Below, one piece after another: positions 8,359-16,533 of a DNA stretch of 64,000 nucleotides. The stretch covers positions 1,608,001 through 1,672,000 of the forward strand of contig NZ_CP151979.1 in assembly GCF_038593265.1 (NCBI RefSeq), written 5' to 3'. This stretch comes from Ureibacillus sp. FSL W7-1570 (GTDB taxonomy: Bacteria; Bacillota; Bacilli; Bacillales_A; Planococcaceae). How positions within the stretch are numbered: the stretch's first letter is position 1; each line of letters starts with the position of its first letter. Under the pieces are notes generated by a model. That model was not told the DNA's origin and did no database searches. It saw only the letters and a program-made list of their open reading frames with translations. The position numbers and the translations under genes were made by a program.

Positions 8359-9969
8359 ATGATGGACACACCTTTATTATTGACAAGCTTTTTAAAACGG
8401 GCTGAGCGCTACTATCCGGAGAAATTGATCATTTCCCGTACAGCCCCGGACACAATTCACCGTATTCCTTACAAAGAATATGTCAAACGCACGAGGAAAC
8501 TTGCAAGCGCTCTTACAAAGCTGGGCATGAAACCTGGTACGAAAGTAGGTTCTTTCGCATGGAACCATCACCGTCATTTGGAAGCATACTTTGCAGTACC
8601 TTGCGCTGGCGCCGTCTTGCATATGATCAACATCCGCCTTTCACCGGAACATATCATTTATGTAATCAATCATGCCGAAGATGAAATTTTATTGGTTGAT
8701 GGGGACCTGTTCCCATTATTTGAGAAAGCCATTCCGTATTTGAAGACAGTGAAACATATTGTCGTCATGCAGGATGATAAAACGGTTCCTGAATCCTCTT
8801 TCCCTAATGTGCACTCGTATGAGCAATTGATCGAGGAAGCGGACGAATTTGAATTTCCTGAAAATTTAGACGAAAATTCCCCGGCAGGCATTTGTTATAC
8901 AAGTGCAACGACCGGAATGCCAAAAGGGGTTGTGTATACGCACCGCGGGTTGGTGCTTCATAGTTTGATTCTCGGGTTGGCGGACAGCATGGGCATATGT
9001 GAAAAAGATGTCATCATGCCGGTTGTGCCAATGTTCCATGTGAATGCATGGGGAATGCCATTTGCCGCAGTGAATTACGGTACAACACAAGTTTTGCCTG
9101 GTCCACATTTTACCCCAAGTTTACTGCTTGATTTAATCGAACAGGAAAAAGTGACATTGACTGCAGGGGTGCCAACGATTTGGCTCGGCGTTCTCCAGGA
9201 GCAGGAGAAAAACCCTCGGGATCTTTCTTCTTTAAGAGGCATAGTTTCCGGCGGTTCCGCTTCACCAAAAGGGCTCATTCAAGCCTTTGAAGACAAATAT
9301 AATGTTCCGTTCATCGTCGGCTACGGTATGACGGAAACATCACCGATTGTATCCCTTTCCCACTATACTTCCGCAATGGAAGATTGGACAAGGGAGCAAA
9401 AATTGGATATACGCGCAACGCAAGGGCTCACTGTTCCGTTGCTTGATACGGAAGTTGTCAATGATGAAGGTGTTGTTCCTTGGGATGGAAAAACGATGGG
9501 AGAACTTCGCATTCGTGGTCCTTGGATTGCCCATGAATATTACAAAGATGAACGAACAAAAGAAGCGTTCCGCGACGGTTGGCTCTATACAGGAGACATC
9601 GCGGTTGTGACACCGGAAGGCTATATCAAAATTACGGACCGTACGAAAGATTTGATCAAGAGCGGCGGCGAATGGATATCTTCCGTCGATTTGGAAAATG
9701 CCCTCATGACCCATGAAGCGGTGTTGGAAGCGGCGGTGATCGCCATTCCTCATGAAAAATGGCAGGAACGTCCACTGGCATGTGTCGTTTTAAAAGAAGG
9801 AAAACAGGCGACCAAAGAAGAACTGCTTGATTACTTGCGCGGCCAATTTGCAAAATGGTGGATTCCGGATGATGTGGTCTTCTTAAAAGAAATTCCGAAA
9901 ACTTCAGTCGGCAAATTCCTGAAAGCGAAACTGCGCGAAGAATTAAAAGATTATAAAGTGCAAGCGTAA
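8359..9969 (+). CDS. Long-chain/medium-chain acyl-CoA synthetase (AMP-forming)
   Basis: The 536-residue member of the ANL superfamily activates a fatty acid to its CoA thioester with ATP. Motifs appear in order: the phosphate-binding loop YTSATTGMPKGVVYTH (about 178), the adenine site GYGMTETSP (about 317), YTGDIAVV (about 410) and the C-terminal lysine motif KTSVGKFLKAKLRE (about 515). GGGGGAG precedes the ATG pair at 8359. The overall sequence resembles fatty-acid CoA ligases of the 'long-chain fatty-acid-CoA ligase' group in Bacillales. Together with the beta-oxidation genes at 53-58 kb it suggests fatty-acid catabolism, though it is transcribed alone. Confidence 0.9.
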   Translation: MMDTPLLLTSFLKRAERYYPEKLIISRTAPDTIHRIPYKEYVKRTRKLASALTKLGMKPGTKVGSFAWNHHRHLEAYFAVPCAGAVLHMINIRLSPEHIIYVINHAEDEILLVDGDLFPLFEKAIPYLKTVKHIVVMQDDKTVPESSFPNVHSYEQLIEEADEFEFPENLDENSPAGICYTSATTGMPKGVVYTHRGLVLHSLILGLADSMGICEKDVIMPVVPMFHVNAWGMPFAAVNYGTTQVLPGPHFTPSLLLDLIEQEKVTLTAGVPTIWLGVLQEQEKNPRDLSSLRGIVSGGSASPKGLIQAFEDKYNVPFIVGYGMTETSPIVSLSHYTSAMEDWTREQKLDIRATQGLTVPLLDTEVVNDEGVVPWDGKTMGELRIRGPWIAHEYYKDERTKEAFRDGWLYTGDIAVVTPEGYIKITDRTKDLIKSGGEWISSVDLENALMTHEAVLEAAVIAIPHEKWQERPLACVVLKEGKQATKEELLDYLRGQFAKWWIPDDVVFLKEIPKTSVGKFLKAKLREELKDYKVQA

Positions 9970-9977
9970 AGGATTGA

Positions 9978-10019
9978 AGAGGATGTTCATAAAGTCGATG
10001 CTTTGTGGACATCCTCTGA
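9978..10019. terminator. Probably bidirectional terminator
   Basis: AGAGGATGT / ACATCCTCT stem followed by a T-rich run on the plus strand. It lies between the convergent acyl-CoA synthetase (plus) and the small gene at 10026-10220 (minus), so it may serve both. Confidence 0.75.
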
Positions 10020-10025
10020 ATTTTT

Positions 10026-10220
10026 TCAGTTTCTCCTTTTCAATCTTTCATCTTTATTTGGATGGTCGACCACATCCGATTGGATCGGATCCGGAATGCG
10101 ATTATCCTCCTCCAGCTGCTCCCCGTCCCTCAATCGATCCATCTGTTTTCCCAACCAGATGCAGTCTTCCATATTATTTGTCATATGTCCGCTTTCAGGC
10201 ATTTCATTCCGATTTTCCAC
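10026..10220 (-). CDS. Small hydrophilic protein of unknown function
   Basis: This is called as a real gene because the GTG start at 10220 is preceded by AAGGAGGG at ideal spacing (six bases) and the frame ends at the shared terminator. The 64-residue product is highly charged and polar, without membrane segments or cysteine motifs apart from one Cys (MEDCIWLGKQMDRLRDGE). No family is recognised. Its composition resembles small soluble or spore-associated proteins of bacilli, but this is only an impression. Confidence 0.6.
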   Translation of the reverse strand: MENRNEMPESGHMTNNMEDCIWLGKQMDRLRDGEQLEEDNRIPDPIQSDVVDHPNKDERLKRRN

Positions 10221-10345
10221 AATGATCCCTCCTTATGTTGATACTAGATATTGTGAACAAAACGTTAAAAAAAATGATATAGTAAACTTAATTTAATTCA
10301 GCTATACTAAATTAGAGATATCAATTACTTAGGAGGTATACTTCC

Positions 10346-10435
10346 ATGGGTACTGTTTTAATTCTTATTGTATGTCTATCATTTATCACAGCGATTTTAA
10401 CAGCAGGCCGTGAAGGAGATTATAAAGAAGAATAA
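10346..10435 (+). CDS. 29-residue single-pass membrane peptide
   Basis: AGGAGGT lies eight bases before an ATG that opens a 29-codon frame. The frame is an 18-residue hydrophobic helix (VLILIVCLSFITAILTAG) followed by a charged tail REGDYKEE. A terminator follows 25 bases later (10461-10495), so it forms a complete miniature transcription unit. Small membrane peptides like this often bind and regulate larger membrane complexes, but there is no direct clue to a partner here. I do not recognise the family. Confidence 0.7.
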   Translation: MGTVLILIVCLSFITAILTAGREGDYKEE

Positions 10436-10460
10436 TCTCTTACTTATTAGAGCTATCATA

Positions 10461-10495
10461 AAAAGGCAATCCTGATTAATCGGGATTGCCTTTTT
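10461..10495 (+). terminator. Terminator of the 29-residue gene
   Basis: AAAAGGCAATCC / GGGATTGCCTTTTT stem-loop with a T run. Confidence 0.9.
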
Positions 10496-10501
10496 ATTTT
10501 C

Positions 10502-10548
10502 TTGACATTTTCAGCTTATCAAAATAAACTTAGTTACATAAAGTAAGT
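10502..10548 (+). promoter_or_regulatory. Sigma-A promoter with overlapping palindromic operator (catE-like gene)
   Basis: TTGACA (10502-10507), a 17-base spacer and TAAACT (10525-10530) form a near-consensus promoter. A 21-bp imperfect palindrome ACTTA-G-TT..AA-G-TAAGT (10528-10548) overlaps the -10 element and the expected start site. That placement is classic for repression. In B. subtilis, catechol-dioxygenase genes are controlled by MarR/DUF24-type quinone sensors (YodB/CatR), so a quinone-responsive repressor is a reasonable guess. Confidence 0.65.
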
Positions 10549-10580
10549 TTGTGAAAATAATTAACTGAAGGAGATAGGAA

Positions 10581-11465
10581 ATGACAACACATTTTCATAA
10601 AAAACCGAACACGTATGTTTCTCATGTTCAAATAAAAGTGTCCAATTTGGAGCGTTCCGTGGAGTATTATAAAAATGTCATCGGATTTCAAGTTTTGGAG
10701 CAGACGGATCATACGGCCGCCTTTACAACGGATGGAAAAACGAGCATTTTATCCATCGAAGAAGTGAAGGATGCATTGCCTTTGCAAAGGGGGCAAACCG
10801 GCCTTTACCACTTTGCGATTCTGCTTCCTACCCGGAAAGATTTAGGGAATTTCATCCAGCATATTTCCGAACTGAATGTTCCGATTGGTGCAGGCGACCA
10901 CCATGTAAGTGAAGCGATTTATTTGTACGATCCGGATGGAAACGGCATTGAAGTGTATGCGGACCGGCCGGAAGAGGAATGGATTTGGAATGGGAATACG
11001 GTTTATATGACGACGGAACCGGTGAATTTCCGTTCTCTTCTAGCAATAGCAGATGGCACTTGGAATGGATTGCCTGAAGGAACGGTGATGGGACATATTC
11101 ATTTATCCGTCGCTGATTTGCGGAAAACGGAAGCATTTTATACGAAGGCTTTAGGGTTTGAAGTGGTGACAAGATACGGAAGCCGGGCACTTTTCATCTC
11201 AACCGGAAAATATCATCATCATATCGGTTTGAATACTTGGGAAAGCTTGGGAGGCTCCCCTGCTCCGGAAAACAGTGTTGGATTGAAGTCCTATACATTG
11301 GTGATGGATAATGAGGAAAAAGCAGAGTTAGTGAAAAAGAATTTGAAAGAGCTGGGGCATGTAGTGGAGATATTTGAAGAGGCTCCGAAATTTGGTGGAA
11401 GCCAGGCATTTTCCACTGTTGATCCTTCCGGCATTCGAATTGTTTTTACATTGGATGGGGAATAA
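10581..11465 (+). CDS. catE: VOC-superfamily dioxygenase, CatE-like (catechol 2,3-dioxygenase)
   Basis: The 294-residue protein has two tandem vicinal-oxygen-chelate modules, each opening with a His-containing strand (YVSHVQIKVSN, about residue 12; MGHIHLSVADL, about 173). Further conserved elements are GLYHFAILLPTR, DPDGNGIEVYADRPEEEW and YHHHIGLNTW. From memory it aligns along its whole length with B. subtilis CatE, an Fe(II) extradiol dioxygenase that opens catechol-type rings and protects against quinones. GGAG precedes the ATG. The operator at 10528-10548 suggests inducible expression. Other two-domain VOC proteins (glyoxalase-like, fosfomycin-resistance-like) are less similar. Confidence 0.8.
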   Translation: MTTHFHKKPNTYVSHVQIKVSNLERSVEYYKNVIGFQVLEQTDHTAAFTTDGKTSILSIEEVKDALPLQRGQTGLYHFAILLPTRKDLGNFIQHISELNVPIGAGDHHVSEAIYLYDPDGNGIEVYADRPEEEWIWNGNTVYMTTEPVNFRSLLAIADGTWNGLPEGTVMGHIHLSVADLRKTEAFYTKALGFEVVTRYGSRALFISTGKYHHHIGLNTWESLGGSPAPENSVGLKSYTLVMDNEEKAELVKKNLKELGHVVEIFEEAPKFGGSQAFSTVDPSGIRIVFTLDGE

Positions 11466-11485
11466 ATGGATATTATGTTTATGGG

Positions 11486-13307
11486 GAGGTTGGGACAAAA
11501 CCCCCTCTAAAATGGAAACAGCCCATGAAATTTTGGAATGAAATTTCATGGGCTGTTTTTCATTTTTTCAATAAAAAATAAGGACCTCTTCTGTTAAAAT
11601 TAAGTTAGCACACAAAACCTAACAGAAAGAAGGGTCCTTATGTTCAAATATTATAACATGAATCAATTAGTTTTGCCTCTAGATTTAGAAATAAAATTAC
11701 AAGAAAATGATATTGCCTTCCACATTCACCATTTAGTTGAAAGTATTCCAGATGAAGCCTTCCAGCCGTTTCTTCGAAATACAGGTTGTCCTGCTTATCA
11801 TCCACGCATGATGCTAAAAATTATTTTGTGTGCCTATTCGCAGTCTGTCTTTTCAGGTCGAAAAATTGAAGCGCTATTAAAGGACAGTATACGAATGATG
11901 TGGTTGGCACAAGGATATGAACCAAGTTATCGGACGATCAATCGTTTTCGTGTGCATCCGGAAGTAAAAGAATTAATTCGTCAATGTTTTGTCCAATTCC
12001 GTTGCCAACTGGTGGAAGAAAAGTTAATCGATCAAGAAGCCATTTTTATCGATGGTACGAAGATTGAAGCGAATGCCAATAAATTTACTTTCGTATGGAA
12101 GAAATCCATTGAAAAATACAACCAAAACTTAATTGAAAAGTCCAATCAGTTATACAACGAACTATTAGAAAAAGAAATCATCCCTGAAATGGAGCGGGAA
12201 AGTGATGGGGAATTGTCCGTAGAAGAACTCGCTCAAATGGTGCAACAAGTCGATGAAGTCATTAAGGAATATGACCAAAAAATCGAATCATCGCCCGATG
12301 CCACAGAACGAAAAGCATTAAGAAGCGAACGAAAATATCCAAAACAAGCGTACAAACAATTAATAGACTTCATTCTACGCAAACAAAAGTATCAAAAAGC
12401 CTTGGACATCTTGGGGGAACGAAATAGTTATTCCAAAACCGACCCGGATGCGACGTTCATGCGAATGAAAGACGACTATATGAAAAACGGTCAATTGAAA
12501 GCTGGATACAACGTACAAATCGCAACAGAAGGTCAATACGCACTAGCTTATAGCATCTTTCCAAATCCTACTGATACACGTACATTAATTCCGTTCTTGA
12601 ATGAGATAGAAAAGGATTATTTTCCGTTGCCAAAGTACATTGTCGCAGATGCTGGTTATGGTAGTGAACCAAACTATGAAGACATCCTTTCGAATCGAAA
12701 ATGTGAGGCACTCATTCCATATACCATGTATGAGAAGGAACAAAAGAAGAAATATAAACAAAATCCATTTCATCCAGACAATTGGACGTATGACGAAGAA
12801 AGTGATACCTACACGTGTCCGAATCAGCAACGTGTAACATTCAGATATCATTCTGTACGTACAGATAAGACCGGTTTCAAACGAGAATTCAAAATTTACG
12901 AATGTGAAAACTGTTCAGGATGCCCATTCCGTTCATCATGTACAAAAGCAAAGGAAGGCAACCATCGAAAAGTCATGGTGAATGAAAAATGGGAACAACA
13001 AAAAGAATATGTAAGAACGAAGCTTTCAGAAGAAAAAGCAGGTTCTATTTTCCGTCAACGTAAAATTGACGTAGAACCAGTTTTTGGATTCTTGAAGGCT
13101 AATTTGCGTTTCACTCGATTTTCCGTCCGAGGAAAATCGAAGGTAGAAAATGAAATGGGGATTGCCTTAATGGCCGTGAATTTACGGAAATACACGGCCA
13201 ACAAAAATCAACTGACCAAAAATAATGGAGAGAAATGGAAAAAGGAGAATTTGAGTTGGCTCAAATTCTCCTTTTTCCTATCTTGAAGCTAGTTTTGTCC
13301 CAGCCTC
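11486..13307 (+). mobile_element. Complete IS1182-family insertion sequence (1.8 kb)
   Basis: The ends are imperfect inverted repeats, GAGGTTGGGACAAAAC on the left and the complement of GAGGCTGGGACAAAAC on the right. Inside the left end is a long hairpin (AACAGCCCATGAAATTT and its complement, about 11518-11557); inside the right end is another (AAAGGAGAATTTGAG and its complement, about 13240-13277). Such hairpins shield the element from outside transcription. One uninterrupted transposase gene fills the interior. No clear target duplication is visible. The ends alone recur as a solo relic at 21174-21298. Confidence 0.8.
11640..13286 (+). CDS. IS1182-family transposase
   Basis: The 548-residue DDE transposase has an N-terminal DUF772-like domain (about 20-130, YHPRMMLKIILCAYSQSVFS and RTINRFR). 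It continues with catalytic Asp in IFIDGTKIEANANKFTFVW (about 139), Asp in VADAGYGSEPNYE (about 335) and Glu in DVEPVFGFLKANLRFTRF (about 477). A four-cysteine cluster (CENCSGCPFRSSC) sits near residue 420, as in other IS1182 members. The reading frame is intact, so this copy may be active. The last few residues are encoded inside the terminal hairpin. A related but distinct copy is at 62423-64000. Confidence 0.92.
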   Translation: MFKYYNMNQLVLPLDLEIKLQENDIAFHIHHLVESIPDEAFQPFLRNTGCPAYHPRMMLKIILCAYSQSVFSGRKIEALLKDSIRMMWLAQGYEPSYRTINRFRVHPEVKELIRQCFVQFRCQLVEEKLIDQEAIFIDGTKIEANANKFTFVWKKSIEKYNQNLIEKSNQLYNELLEKEIIPEMERESDGELSVEELAQMVQQVDEVIKEYDQKIESSPDATERKALRSERKYPKQAYKQLIDFILRKQKYQKALDILGERNSYSKTDPDATFMRMKDDYMKNGQLKAGYNVQIATEGQYALAYSIFPNPTDTRTLIPFLNEIEKDYFPLPKYIVADAGYGSEPNYEDILSNRKCEALIPYTMYEKEQKKKYKQNPFHPDNWTYDEESDTYTCPNQQRVTFRYHSVRTDKTGFKREFKIYECENCSGCPFRSSCTKAKEGNHRKVMVNEKWEQQKEYVRTKLSEEKAGSIFRQRKIDVEPVFGFLKANLRFTRFSVRGKSKVENEMGIALMAVNLRKYTANKNQLTKNNGEKWKKENLSWLKFSFFLS

Positions 13308-13394
13308 TTTTTTTCATGAAGGATGGAGTTTTTTGGAGAGATATTTGCAGGGGATTCACTTTAATTAAGGTGGGATGTGCAAAGAAGGTAATGG

Positions 13395-14330
13395 TTGCAC
13401 TATACGCACGAAAGTTGGGGGCATCCGCTTCTAATGTTGCTCTAAATGCACGAAAGGGAGTTGCTTCCGCTCCAATTATTGCTCTATATGCACTAAAGGA
13501 GAGGGCATCTGCTCCTAATGTTGTTCTATTCGCACTAAAGGGTGTTGTATTCGCTCCTAATGTTGCTCTATATGCACTAAAGGGAGCTGTATCCGCTCCA
13601 ATTATTGCTCTATACGCACTAAAAGTGGCACCATCCGCTCCAATTGTTGCTCTATATGCACTAAAGGAGGAGGTATCCGCTCCAATTGTTGCTCTATACG
13701 CACCAAAGGGGGCACCATCCGCTCCAATTGTTGCTCTAAATGCACGAAAGGGAGTTGCTTCCGCTCCAATTGTTGCTCTATATGCACTAAAGGAGGAGGT
13801 ATCCGCTCCTATTGTTGCTCTATACGCACTAATAGTGGCACCATCCGCTCCTATTGTTGCTCTAAATGCACGAAAGGGAGTTGCTTCCGCTCCAATTGTT
13901 GCTCTATATGCACTAAAGGAGGAGGTATCCGCTCCTATTGTTGCTCTATACGCACTAATAGTGGCACCATCCGCTCCTATTGTTGCTCTAAATGCACGAA
14001 AGGGAGTTGCTTCCGCTCCAATTGTTGCTCTATATGCACTAAAGGAGGAGGTATCCGCTCCAATTGTTGCTCTATACGCACTAAAAGTGGCACCATCCGC
14101 TCCAATTATTGCTCTATACGCACTAAAAGTGGCACCATCCGCTCCAATTATTGCTCTATATGTACTAAAGGGAGTTGCTTCCGCTCCAATTGTTGCTCTA
14201 TACGCACTAAAAGTGGCACCATCCGCTCCAATTATTGCTCTATATGCACTAAAGGGAGTTGCTTCCGCTCCAAATGATATCCTATGAGCACTAAAGGAGT
14301 CACCATATCCACTATTTGATGCATATACGC
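13395..14330. repeat. Tandem array of about 22 copies of a 42-bp unit (2 x 21 bp)
   Basis: The unit reads roughly TATACGCACTAAAAGTGGCA + CCATCCGCTCCAATTATTGC + TC, with only point changes among copies and no length variation. The two halves of each 42-mer align with each other (core TAT/CAT-N-CGC-N-C), so the true monomer is 21 bp. Higher-order triplets of units are repeated (for example near 13735-13860, 13861-13986 and 13987-14110). Because 42 is divisible by three and the unit has no stop codon, both strands show false ORFs of about 350 codons. The array lies between the IS1182 transposase (plus) and trmL (minus), i.e. between convergent genes. Confidence 0.95.
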
Positions 14331-14690
14331 GCAAGTTGAAGCCTTATCTGAGCAAGGGCACACCTTATCCGAGCAAGTGACCACTCTATCCGAGCAAGCT
14401 AACTCCTTATCCGAGCAAGTGACCACTCTATCCGAGCAAGCTAACTCCTTATCCGAGCAAGTGACCACTCTATCCGAGCAAGCTAACTCCTTATCCGAGC
14501 AAGTTGACTCTCTATCCGAGCAAGATCACACCCCATCCGCACAAGTCACCACTCTATCCGTACAAGTCACCACTCTATCCGAGCAAGTCAACACCCCATC
14601 CGCACAAGTCCCACTCTATCCGAGCAAGATCACACCCCATCCGTACAAGTTACCACTCCAGGCAAGCTGACACTACATACGCTCAAGTCA
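14331..14690. repeat. Second tandem array, 21-bp unit with core TATCCGAGCAAG
   Basis: Directly following the 42-bp array, about 16 units of 21 bp such as TATCCGAGCAAGTGACCACT + C alternate with TATCCGAGCAAGCTAACTCC + T. Variant cores TATCCGCACAAG and TATCCGTACAAG appear towards the right end. The first bases (ATACGCGCAAG at about 14325) look intermediate between the two array types, suggesting the second diverged from the first. Read as protein it would give a heptad LSEQVTT/LSEQANS, but no ribosome site or proper start supports translation. Confidence 0.9.
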
Positions 14691-14767
14691 ACACCCCCGC
14701 AAAATAAACACCCCATCATAGAAAAAGCAAAATGGGAAAATCATCAGTTCTCCCATTTCGCCATTTT

Positions 14768-15241
14768 TCATTCCATTCCCGGGAAATTTTGTTGACGCAG
14801 CGCTTCATAAATAATAATAGCCGCGGAATTCGATAAATTAAGGGAACGCACTTTATCCGTTTGCGGAATTCGAAGCACCCGGTCGATGTGTTCATATGCA
14901 AAATCTTTTGGCAATCCGGTCGTTTCTTTTCCGAACATGAAATAAATATCCTTCTCTTTGTCGCTGAAATCAAAATCGGAATAAGGGCGATCGCTATAAG
15001 TTTCAATCAAATAAAGTTCTCCATCTTTCATATATTCAAGAAAATCTTCCAAGGAATCGTGATACACGATATTCACATGCTTCCAATAATCCAACCCTGC
15101 CCGTTTCAACATTTTATCATCCGTCGAAAAACCAAGCGGCCGAATTAAATGCAACGTTGTGTTCGTTGCGGCACAAGTGCGTGCAATGTTTCCGGTATTT
15201 GCTGGAATTTCTGGTTGATATAATACGATATGTAGTGGCAA
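14768..15241 (-). CDS. trmL: tRNA (cytidine/uridine-34 2'-O) methyltransferase TrmL
   Basis: The 157-residue SPOUT-class methyltransferase modifies the ribose of the wobble base in certain leucine tRNAs using SAM. It has the family signature from the N-terminus (HIVLYQPEIPANTGNIARTC), the central YFMFGKETTGLP equivalent (IYFMFGKETTGLP) and the C-terminal knot LRIPQTDKVRSLNLSNSAAI. The TTG at 15241 is chosen: it gives the N-terminus MPLHIVLYQ expected for the family and has AAGGAAG upstream, whereas the longer open frame adds about 54 unrelated residues. It lies downstream of queG on the same strand. Confidence 0.92.
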   Translation of the reverse strand: MPLHIVLYQPEIPANTGNIARTCAATNTTLHLIRPLGFSTDDKMLKRAGLDYWKHVNIVYHDSLEDFLEYMKDGELYLIETYSDRPYSDFDFSDKEKDIYFMFGKETTGLPKDFAYEHIDRVLRIPQTDKVRSLNLSNSAAIIIYEALRQQNFPGME

Positions 15242-15284
15242 AACTAGACACTTCCTTCTATTATACTTCACTAAATCATAGGGA

Positions 15285-16421
15285 CTAGCCTCGTCCCAAT
15301 AATTCCAGTCCCTTTCCGATTTCACGGAGCACCTCTTCATCCTTTTCCTGCTGAAGGGCTTCAAGCAATGCTTCTTTCGCCTGCTCCCCTCCAATGACGC
15401 CAAGAGCCCATGCGGAAGTTCCGCGAATCACCGGCCGTTCATCATTCTTCAACAATTCAATCAATTCCGGAACCGCCGATTGCTCCTTAAAATGGGCAAG
15501 GGCGAGAATGGCATTGCGCTGGATCGGCTTTTTCCCGCGCCAAGAGCCCGCCATCGTGCCGAATTTCCTTTTGAACTCTTTATTCGAAAGGTTCAATAGC
15601 GGCACAAGAAGCGGCTTTGCTAATTCAGGATCCGGCATAAATTCTTCATGAATCCAATTCGCCTTTCCTTTATTTTTTGGACAAACCGTTTGGCACGTGT
15701 CGCAGCCGTAAACCCGGTTTCCGATTTCTCTGCGAAATTCATCCGGCAAATAATCTTTCGTCTGCGTAAGAAAGGCGATGCATCGCTTTGAATTTAACCG
15801 TCCTGCCTCCACCAATGCGCCAGTCGGGCAAATATCCAGGCACAACCGGCAATCACCGCATTCATTTTCAATCGGTGCATCCGGCGGAAAAGGAATATTG
15901 GTAATCATTTCGCCCAAGTAGACATATGAACCGAACTCCGGCGTGATGATTGAGCAGTTTTTCCCGCTCCAACCAATCCCTGCCCGTTCCGCAACTGCCC
16001 GGTCAACCAATTCCCCCGTATCCACCATCGATTTCACGGAGACATCCGGCACTCTTTCCCGCAGCCATTGTTCCATCAAATCGAGCCGTTCTTTTACCGC
16101 CACATGATAATCCAATCCCCATGAAGCTCTGGCGAAGATGCCTCTCCGTTCCCCTTTTTTCCCTGCCGGCGGATTTTTCATTTTGGATGGATAAGCGAGG
16201 GCAATGGCAATAATGCTTTCCCCTTCCGGCAACAGCTTTTTTGGATCCGTCCGCTTCTCAACATCCCGTTCTTCAAAACCGGACTGGTAATTCAATGCCT
16301 GCTGCCTTATCAACCGATTTTTCATTTCCTCAAAAGGAGATGCAGTGGTAAAGCCGATTTTATCCACCCCAATGGATTTCGCATATTCGATTAAATCACT
16401 TTTTAACTGTTCAATGTTCAT
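15285..16421 (-). CDS. queG: Epoxyqueuosine reductase QueG
   Basis: The cobalamin-dependent iron-sulfur enzyme performs the last step of queuosine synthesis, reducing epoxyqueuosine in tRNA. The 378-residue protein has an N-terminal catalytic region (DUF1730; VDTGELVDRAVAERAGIGW), two [4Fe-4S] ferredoxin clusters (CGDCRLCLDICPTGAL and CDTCQTVCPKNKG) and C-terminal HEAT repeats (KKPIQRNAILALAHFK, PVIRGTSAWALGVIGG). The ATG at 16421 matches the usual N-terminus MNIEQLKSDLIEYA. However, the only strong ribosome site (GGAGGGAGG, 16458-16466) lies before an in-frame ATT at 16451 that would add ten residues. The other queuosine genes are 29 kb away. Confidence 0.93.
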   Translation of the reverse strand: MNIEQLKSDLIEYAKSIGVDKIGFTTASPFEEMKNRLIRQQALNYQSGFEERDVEKRTDPKKLLPEGESIIAIALAYPSKMKNPPAGKKGERRGIFARASWGLDYHVAVKERLDLMEQWLRERVPDVSVKSMVDTGELVDRAVAERAGIGWSGKNCSIITPEFGSYVYLGEMITNIPFPPDAPIENECGDCRLCLDICPTGALVEAGRLNSKRCIAFLTQTKDYLPDEFRREIGNRVYGCDTCQTVCPKNKGKANWIHEEFMPDPELAKPLLVPLLNLSNKEFKRKFGTMAGSWRGKKPIQRNAILALAHFKEQSAVPELIELLKNDERPVIRGTSAWALGVIGGEQAKEALLEALQQEKDEEVLREIGKGLELLGRG

Positions 16422-16533
16422 CTCGAAACTGCCGCCCGGAAGAGCCGCAATTTTGCACCTCCCTCCATTACACATCCGACTACTTTCCTCAAACATTTAT
16501 GGTACAATAAGGTTACAAATTGTTGGCAGGTGA

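Noticed and set aside
13235..14334. Overlapping ORFs of about 350 codons on both strands, with 14-residue repeats (ALYALKVAPSAPIV-type)
   Set aside because: They are by-products of a 42-bp tandem repeat without stop codons. Neither has a ribosome site at its start, and the plus-strand frame begins inside the transposase gene.
14377..14670. ORF with perfect heptads (LSEQVTT/LSEQANS), looking like a coiled-coil protein
   Set aside because: It arises from the 21-bp repeat; there is no ribosome site, it starts inside a repeat unit, and the heptad follows automatically from 21 = 7 codons.
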